From Crocinitomicaceae bacterium (GTDB lineage: Bacteria > Bacteroidota > Bacteroidia > Flavobacteriales_D > Crocinitomicaceae): a stretch of 11,600 nt of DNA. The stretch lies in contig JAHEMP010000049.1 of the NCBI GenBank assembly GCA_024643585.1, positions 1-11,600 of the forward strand. Direction: 5' to 3'. A model generated the notes under the pieces. It was not told where the DNA came from. It made no database searches and saw nothing but the letters and a program-made list of their open reading frames with translations. Positions 6,975 to 11,600 of the stretch are shown piece by piece. Numbering within the stretch: position 1 is the stretch's first letter; the number at the start of each line of letters is the position of its first letter. The position numbers and the translations under genes were made by a program.

Positions 6975-6977
6975 GGC

Positions 6978-9305
6978 TTAAAATTTAAAATTATAGGTTA
7001 CGGTTGGAACCATTCTGAATAAAGTTGTTTGTACGGCTTCCGTTTTGGTTGGATCGGTTTCGCTTTCTCTGAAACTAATTGTATAAGGATTTCTTTGACC
7101 ATATAGATTGTAAATGGAGAAATTCCAACTACTTTCCCATCTTTTCCTTTTTTTGATATTGTAGGTCAAAGCCACATCCATTCTATGGTATGCAGGCATT
7201 CTATCTGCATTTCTATTCGAATAAACAAAAATCACCTCATCGTCAAGCGTATACTTTCCAGTCGGGAAGGTAACTGCATTTCCAGTAGAATAAACAAAGG
7301 TAGCAGACAAAGTAAAGGACTTATTTATATCGTAAATACCAACAACAGAAATATCATGCAATCTATCTTGCCGCGCTAAATACCATTCGTTGTTATTGAT
7401 CTGATCAATTTTCTTTTCGGTTCTTGACAAGGTATAACCCAGCCAACCGGTAAGCTTACCTATTTTCTTTTTTAATAATAGTTCAACACCATAAGCCCTT
7501 CCAATACCATAAAGCAACTCTCCTTCGATTAATTCATTGGCCTGAGTGTTGGCGCCGTTTCGATAATCAATTTGGTTTTGCATTGATTTATAATAGATTT
7601 CCGAGCTAAACTCATACGCATTTTCTCTAAAGTTTTTGAACCAACCTACTGTAAATTGGTCTGCAATTTCTGGCTTTACATTAACTGTAGTTGGCAACCA
7701 AATATCGGTTGGAGATGTACTTATTGAATTTGAAATCAAATGTAAATTTTGGACATTTCTAGAATATCCACCTTTAATAGAGGCCGTTTTAGAGTAGATA
7801 TAACTCAAAAATATTCTTGGCTCCACATTTATATAGTTCTTAATCACTTTGTTTTTTGCGTAGGCCGTTGAGTCAGTAATTTGTCCTTGTGTATCAAAGG
7901 TATAATTAACCTCTCCATTCCCTAAAACAGTAAAACCCGTTCCTCTTAAACCGTACAAAACATTGAATTTTTCATTCACACTCCACTCATTGCTTACGAA
8001 AACGGCATTTTCAAGACCTAGTCGAGAGGATAATTTTGAGTTATTTACTCCGGAACCTTCTGAACCAATAACTTCTCCTGGCACTACTCCATGATGTATA
8101 GCGTTTAGGCCAAAAGTTATTTTGTTCCTAGCATTTGGGAAGAATTGAAATTCTTGTTTGAAATTATAATCTTGCAGTCTAGATCCAATCGATAAATCGA
8201 AACCGTCACCATTAATTTTAATTGCATATTGATAATTGGACACAATCATTGACGTATTCGAAAACAATCGACTATTGATAATGTGGTTCCATCTAACTGT
8301 ACCAGTTGCATTTCCCCATGAAAGGCCGAAAGCATCTAAACCGAGAACATCGCGACCAAAGTATCCAGAAATAAACACTTGATCTTTTTGACCAAATCGA
8401 TAATTCAATTTTGTGTTCAAATCGTAGAAAAACAGTTTCGTTTTTCTCAAACCTCGTTCTTCAGGTGTAAGCAACAAAAATAAATCTGCGTAGGTTCTTC
8501 GCCCAGCAATTAAAAATGAGCCTTTGTCCTTTTTAATCGGGCCTTCCAAAGTCAATCTTGAAGCAATTAAACCGATTCCTCCTTGAGCGCCGAAACGCTT
8601 TGAATTTCCTTCGTTCATTTTTATGTCCAACACAGATGCCAGTCTTCCCCCATATTGAGCAGGCTGCGTTCCTTTGTACAAAGTAGCCGTTTTGATTACA
8701 TCAGAATTAAAAGTTGAAAAGAAGCCGAGTAAATGTGACGCATTATAAACAGGTGCTTCATCGAGTAATATTAAATTCTGATCAGCTGCACCTCCTCTTA
8801 CATAAAAGCCTGAGTTTCCGTCTCCAGCAGACTTAACTCCCGGAAGTAATTGTAAGGTTTTTACAATGTCTTTTTCTCCAAAAATTACAGGAATTTTGTT
8901 TATTTCATTCATGTCAATTTTCTCAACACCCATTTGAGCTTGACGCACATTTTCATCCTTTTTTCTGGTGCTAACTTCGACGGTTCCAATTTCTTGAATT
9001 TGCGAAGATAAATTAACGTTTAGGGATATATTTTGCCTCAAATCAACTGTTCTCACATATCGCACATACGTAGGATAAGCAACAACAAACGTATATTTTC
9101 CTTCTGGAAGGGTTAATGAATAAAATCCATATTCATTGGATATTGCTCCTACCCCACTTAATTCGGAAGGACGTATACTAACGCCTATTAAAGATTCTCC
9201 GGTTGTAGAGTCCTTTATTGTACCACTTAATGTATACTTAGATTGACCAAAGCCATTGTTAAAAGCAGAGAACAGTAGTATTAAAATCGTTAATGTTTTT
9301 GTCAT
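6978..9305 (-). CDS. TonB-dependent receptor with N-terminal carboxypeptidase-regulatory-like domain
   Basis: The protein has 775 residues from the ATG at 9305. The open frame reaches 9416, but those 37 extra codons are basic and would precede the signal peptide MTKTLTILILLFSAFNNGFG, so the internal start is preferred. Residues 24-100 are a carboxypeptidase-regulatory-like beta-sandwich (YTLSGTIKDSTTGESLIGVSI, NEYGFYSLTLPEGKYTFVV), common in Bacteroidota receptors. The plug follows at about 125-235: IPVIFGEKDIVKTLQLLPGV, then GFYVRGGAADQNLILLDEAP and QPAQYGGRLASVLDIK. The rest is the outer-membrane barrel, ending in VTYNFKF with the terminal aromatic expected of barrel proteins. It uses the TonB system to import a ligand across the outer membrane; the substrate cannot be told. 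It is paired with the DUF4249 lipoprotein and not with a SusD gene, so a polysaccharide-utilisation locus is not indicated. No regulator is adjacent. Confidence 0.93.
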   Translation of the reverse strand: MTKTLTILILLFSAFNNGFGQSKYTLSGTIKDSTTGESLIGVSIRPSELSGVGAISNEYGFYSLTLPEGKYTFVVAYPTYVRYVRTVDLRQNISLNVNLSSQIQEIGTVEVSTRKKDENVRQAQMGVEKIDMNEINKIPVIFGEKDIVKTLQLLPGVKSAGDGNSGFYVRGGAADQNLILLDEAPVYNASHLLGFFSTFNSDVIKTATLYKGTQPAQYGGRLASVLDIKMNEGNSKRFGAQGGIGLIASRLTLEGPIKKDKGSFLIAGRRTYADLFLLLTPEERGLRKTKLFFYDLNTKLNYRFGQKDQVFISGYFGRDVLGLDAFGLSWGNATGTVRWNHIINSRLFSNTSMIVSNYQYAIKINGDGFDLSIGSRLQDYNFKQEFQFFPNARNKITFGLNAIHHGVVPGEVIGSEGSGVNNSKLSSRLGLENAVFVSNEWSVNEKFNVLYGLRGTGFTVLGNGEVNYTFDTQGQITDSTAYAKNKVIKNYINVEPRIFLSYIYSKTASIKGGYSRNVQNLHLISNSISTSPTDIWLPTTVNVKPEIADQFTVGWFKNFRENAYEFSSEIYYKSMQNQIDYRNGANTQANELIEGELLYGIGRAYGVELLLKKKIGKLTGWLGYTLSRTEKKIDQINNNEWYLARQDRLHDISVVGIYDINKSFTLSATFVYSTGNAVTFPTGKYTLDDEVIFVYSNRNADRMPAYHRMDVALTYNIKKRKRWESSWNFSIYNLYGQRNPYTISFRESETDPTKTEAVQTTLFRMVPTVTYNFKF

Positions 9306-9322
9306 TGATTTATTTTGAGGCG

Positions 9323-9330
9323 CTAAATTA
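9323..9330 (-). promoter_or_regulatory. Imperfect -7 element upstream of the receptor operon
   Basis: The minus strand reads TAATTTAG, one base off TAnnTTTG, 17 bases before the ATG at 9305. There is no TTG at the expected distance upstream. It is the best match near the preferred start, and it lies inside the longer open frame, which would exclude the 9416 start if it is real. Confidence 0.25.
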
Positions 9331-9510
9331 CGAACATTTAACACTCTATTTTGTTTAATGTTTCGCTGAAAAAGTGAAAATTTCTTAATTGCACGATAAT
9401 CAATGCGTTTTTTCAATTTTAATTTACCCGCGATTTCAGCAGAATGAGCACCGTAAAAATTTCTGAAATGTAATATTTAGATCAATGGCGTCGGAGCCCA
9501 AAATCTTATA

Positions 9511-9518
9511 TATCTTTA
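9511..9518 (+). promoter_or_regulatory. Imperfect -7 element upstream of the LemA-like/TPM operon
   Basis: TATCTTTA differs from TAnnTTTG only in the last base and ends 15 bases before the ATG at 9534. The leader would be about 10 bases. No matching -33 box is evident. The DNA here (CTTATATATCTTTATA) is low in complexity, so the call is weak. Confidence 0.25.
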
Positions 9519-9533
9519 TACGAACGAACGTGT

Positions 9534-10490
9534 ATGAGCTACTCAGAGGAAAAATTTAGGGATCACATTAAAATAATGCTTGAAAAATCAGAGGTTGACA
9601 ATGATAGACCTTTGACGTTGGATGAATTAAAAGAATTAGCCTTATCCATGGGACTTTCAGATTCTGAGTGGAATTCACTACAGAAGAAAGCTGATGAATC
9701 ACTAGAATTAGCCAAAAACCACTTACGTGTAAAGAATTTTTTAAACGCCGTTGAGTCTGCAGAGGAAGCCACTTCAATCAATCCCTATATAAAGGACGGA
9801 AATGCCGTATTAGCTCAAGCCTACTATCAATTGTCTATCCTTGAAAAAAACCAAACCTACCTTAACAAAGCTGGCGAATTTGCTCGAAGAGAACTTGTTT
9901 TGGACCCCATGGATTCGACTGCGTTGCATGTTCTAAGTGCTGTCGAAAATCAAAATTCTGAAGGTAGATTTACCACAAAACTGTTCAAGTACCTATCCAT
10001 TGGAGGAGCGATAGTATTATTGCTTTTTCTTGCATTGACTTATTTCAACAACCAATCCTCCCAAAAAGATGTGAAGGATATTCTTAATAACAACGCGACT
10101 GAAAACGCCCCATCCAAAGGTCTTGCTCTAAAAAATTTAGTCTCAGAAAGAGAAAGAATTTACAAAGAAGCCGTCCGAAGGAGAAATGATTTTTTAATGA
10201 CCTGGTTTAGCAGTGAAAGCTCAGAAATAGCAAACCAAGGTATCAGCGCTATAGAAAATTTCGATTTCGAAAGAATTGGTGCAAGTGAAATGTCGCTTAA
10301 AAAATCTATTGGAGCAATGAATTCCGAATACAAACTAACGTTGGAGGATGAAACTAGATTAGAAGGATTAGAAAATAGAATGGCCGTTGAGAAAAAAAGA
10401 TGGTTCGAAGCAATCACAACCTACAACACCCACATTCAGACTTTTCCAAAAGAAAATTCTAAATTAAACGTTATTGATTTTCCAGAATAA
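9534..10490 (+). CDS. Helical-repeat / membrane / LemA-like fusion protein
   Basis: In this 318-residue protein, residues 1-55 are acidic and helical (LTLDELKELALSMGLSDSEW). Residues 56-138 look like tetratricopeptide-type helical hairpins: AKNHLRVKNFLNAVESAEEATSINP and YLNKAGEFARRELVLDPMDSTALHVL share the A/L spacing and the final Asn/Asp-Pro. A single membrane helix lies at about 153-170 (YLSIGGAIVLLLFLALTYF). Residues 197-318 resemble the helical bundle of LemA proteins: LVSERERIYKEAVRRRNDF in the first helix and, most telling, RLEGLENRMAVEKKRW with YNTHIQTFP at the end. Usual LemA proteins start directly with the membrane helix, so the 150-residue front is extra. With no cleavable signal peptide, the repeat part is probably cytoplasmic and the LemA part periplasmic. 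It overlaps the TPM gene by one base, consistent with the frequent LemA-TPM pairing. The LemA identity is by motif only. Confidence 0.75.
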   Translation: MSYSEEKFRDHIKIMLEKSEVDNDRPLTLDELKELALSMGLSDSEWNSLQKKADESLELAKNHLRVKNFLNAVESAEEATSINPYIKDGNAVLAQAYYQLSILEKNQTYLNKAGEFARRELVLDPMDSTALHVLSAVENQNSEGRFTTKLFKYLSIGGAIVLLLFLALTYFNNQSSQKDVKDILNNNATENAPSKGLALKNLVSERERIYKEAVRRRNDFLMTWFSSESSEIANQGISAIENFDFERIGASEMSLKKSIGAMNSEYKLTLEDETRLEGLENRMAVEKKRWFEAITTYNTHIQTFPKENSKLNVIDFPE

Positions 10491-11600
10491 TGAGATTCAC
10501 TTTAACACTTTTTATTTTAGTAGTAATGCGATTTGGGTTTTCGCAAATCGTCTCCGTAAATGAAGTTGAAAATCCAAAATTGAAAGGTGGGTATGTCTCA
10601 AATCCGGACCATATTCTCGACGAAACGACGGTTGAACAAATTAACGACCATCTCCGAGAACTTGAAAAAAGTGACGGTTTTCAAGTCGCCGTTGTCTGTC
10701 TTCGTTCAATAGGTCAAATTGTTCCCAAAGATTTCTCTACTGAACTTGCCGAATTGTGGGGAGTCGGAGAAAAAAAGAAGGACAATGGGCTCTTAATACT
10801 CTTGGTTCTGGATCAACGAAGAATAGAATTTGAGACAGGTTATGGAACTGAAATGATACTGACCGACATTCGATCAAAAAGAATTCAGCAAGATATAATG
10901 CTTCCTTATTTTCGAGAAAACAACTACAATTCTGGTATGTTAGCAGGTGTAAAAGCCGTTTGTGACGAACTAGAAGGACAAGTTCTGGACGAAAATCAAC
11001 AATTTGAAACCGAAGACGAGACCAATTCAAATGAATATGCAAAACGAACCAAGGCCAGATCAAAGAACTTTTGGTTAACCATTCTGGGATGGCATCTTGT
11101 TGGTGTAGCTATATACTTAATCGCATTTTTATTCGTCCGCTACCAAAGCGATCCTTACAAAAAATACAATACCATTAAAATTTTTGGATTTTGGATTTGG
11201 GCAATATTCTTTCCCTTTACCCATATATTTTTGGTGTTTCTGAGCACAAAACTCAAGGCTCGTTACCGAAACCAAGTTCGTTTTTCGGGACGTACAAATC
11301 AAGTCATGCACAAATTAACCGAAAAAGAAGAGGATGAATTTTTAAGCATGGGACAGCAAGCAGAGGAAATTGTAAAAAGCGTAGATTATGATGTTTGGGT
11401 TACTGAAAATCACGATGACTTTTGTATTCTTTCCTATAAACCGATTTTTACAAAATACACAGCATGCCCAAAATGCAGGTACAAAACCTACTTAAAGGAA
11501 TATGACAATATCACACTATCACCCACTTATTATAGTGCTGGCCAAGGTGAAAGGAAATACAAATGTTCCAACTGTAACCACATTGACAAAACAACCTATT
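10490..11600 (+). CDS. TPM-domain (YgcG-like) membrane protein with zinc ribbon (3' end outside window)
   Basis: The frame is open from an ATG at 10490, overlapping the previous stop as TAATG, to the window end: 370 codons, C-terminus missing. Residues 1-19 form a signal-like segment (MRFTLTLFILVVMRFGFSQ). Residues 35-160 are a TPM domain: YVSNPDHILDETTVEQINDH, VAVVCLRSIG, WGVGEKKKDNGLLILLVLDQ and RIEFETGYGTEMILTD are its standard blocks. Two hydrophobic segments follow at about 194-216 and 231-252. Then comes a soluble part with CPKC (326-329) and CSNC (359-362), a four-cysteine zinc-ribbon pattern. Typical YgcG proteins have one membrane helix and a glycine-rich tail, so this tail is different. 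Translation is probably coupled to the LemA-like gene. TPM proteins have been linked to photosystem II repair in plants (TLP18.3), but no bacterial role can be assumed. Confidence 0.85.
   Translation, partial: MRFTLTLFILVVMRFGFSQIVSVNEVENPKLKGGYVSNPDHILDETTVEQINDHLRELEKSDGFQVAVVCLRSIGQIVPKDFSTELAELWGVGEKKKDNGLLILLVLDQRRIEFETGYGTEMILTDIRSKRIQQDIMLPYFRENNYNSGMLAGVKAVCDELEGQVLDENQQFETEDETNSNEYAKRTKARSKNFWLTILGWHLVGVAIYLIAFLFVRYQSDPYKKYNTIKIFGFWIWAIFFPFTHIFLVFLSTKLKARYRNQVRFSGRTNQVMHKLTEKEEDEFLSMGQQAEEIVKSVDYDVWVTENHDDFCILSYKPIFTKYTACPKCRYKTYLKEYDNITLSPTYYSAGQGERKYKCSNCNHIDKTTY

Noticed and set aside
9306..9416. 37-codon N-terminal extension of the TonB-dependent receptor gene
   Set aside because: The extension is basic and hydrophilic and would put the signal peptide at an internal position; export needs the start at 9305.
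9433..9469. Inverted repeat ATTTCAG / CTGAAAT with a 23-base spacer upstream of the LemA-like gene
   Set aside because: Seven AT-rich pairs with a long spacer are likely by chance, and the position fits neither a terminator nor a clear operator.
9520..9530. Short tandem CGAA repeat just before the LemA-like start codon
   Set aside because: Only two copies and a bit; too short to count as a repeat element.

Overview
The window looks like chromosomal DNA from a member of the Bacteroidota, most likely of the Flavobacteriia type. Several things point there. The base composition is AT-rich, and several genes are preceded by matches to the Bacteroidota -7 promoter element TAnnTTTG. There is a large secreted protein of the type usually exported by the type IX system, a TonB-dependent receptor paired with a DUF4249 lipoprotein, and an OmpA protein with thrombospondin type-3-like repeats. 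I see no rRNA, tRNA, CRISPR array, insertion sequence, integrase or phage gene. The region reads as core or near-core genome, not an island.

Layout. At 1-1494 (minus) lies the first 498 codons of a large secreted protein that runs off the left edge: signal peptide, beta-sandwich regions, then a predicted parallel beta-helix. A divergent intergenic region (1495-1779) holds promoter-like elements for both neighbours and a perfect 15-bp palindrome. At 1780-4008 (plus) a two-gene operon encodes an ATP-cone/PD-(D/E)XK nuclease and a beta-CASP metallo-beta-lactamase-fold RNase-like protein. It ends in a bidirectional terminator (4023-4056) shared with an OmpA-family protein read from the other strand (4071-5429). 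A 309-base gap with promoter elements follows. Then comes a small DnaJ-KTSC fusion gene (5739-6188), which meets the next operon tail to tail with only 3 bases between stop codons.

At 6192-9305 (minus) a TonB-dependent receptor is followed after 3 bases by a DUF4249 lipoprotein, a probable outer-membrane uptake pair of unknown substrate. At 9534-11600 (plus) are two overlapping genes: a helical-repeat/membrane/LemA fusion and a TPM-domain (YgcG-like) protein that carries a C-terminal zinc ribbon and runs off the right edge.

How the genes work together: three pairs look like functional units, namely nuclease + beta-CASP RNase (nucleic-acid processing), receptor + lipoprotein (outer-membrane transport), and LemA + TPM (membrane-associated, function not settled). 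The OmpA protein anchors outer membrane to peptidoglycan, and the left-edge protein is exported to the surface or medium. The least ordinary architectures are the LemA/TPM pair and the ATP-cone nuclease/beta-CASP pair. I did not find a clearly undescribed system.
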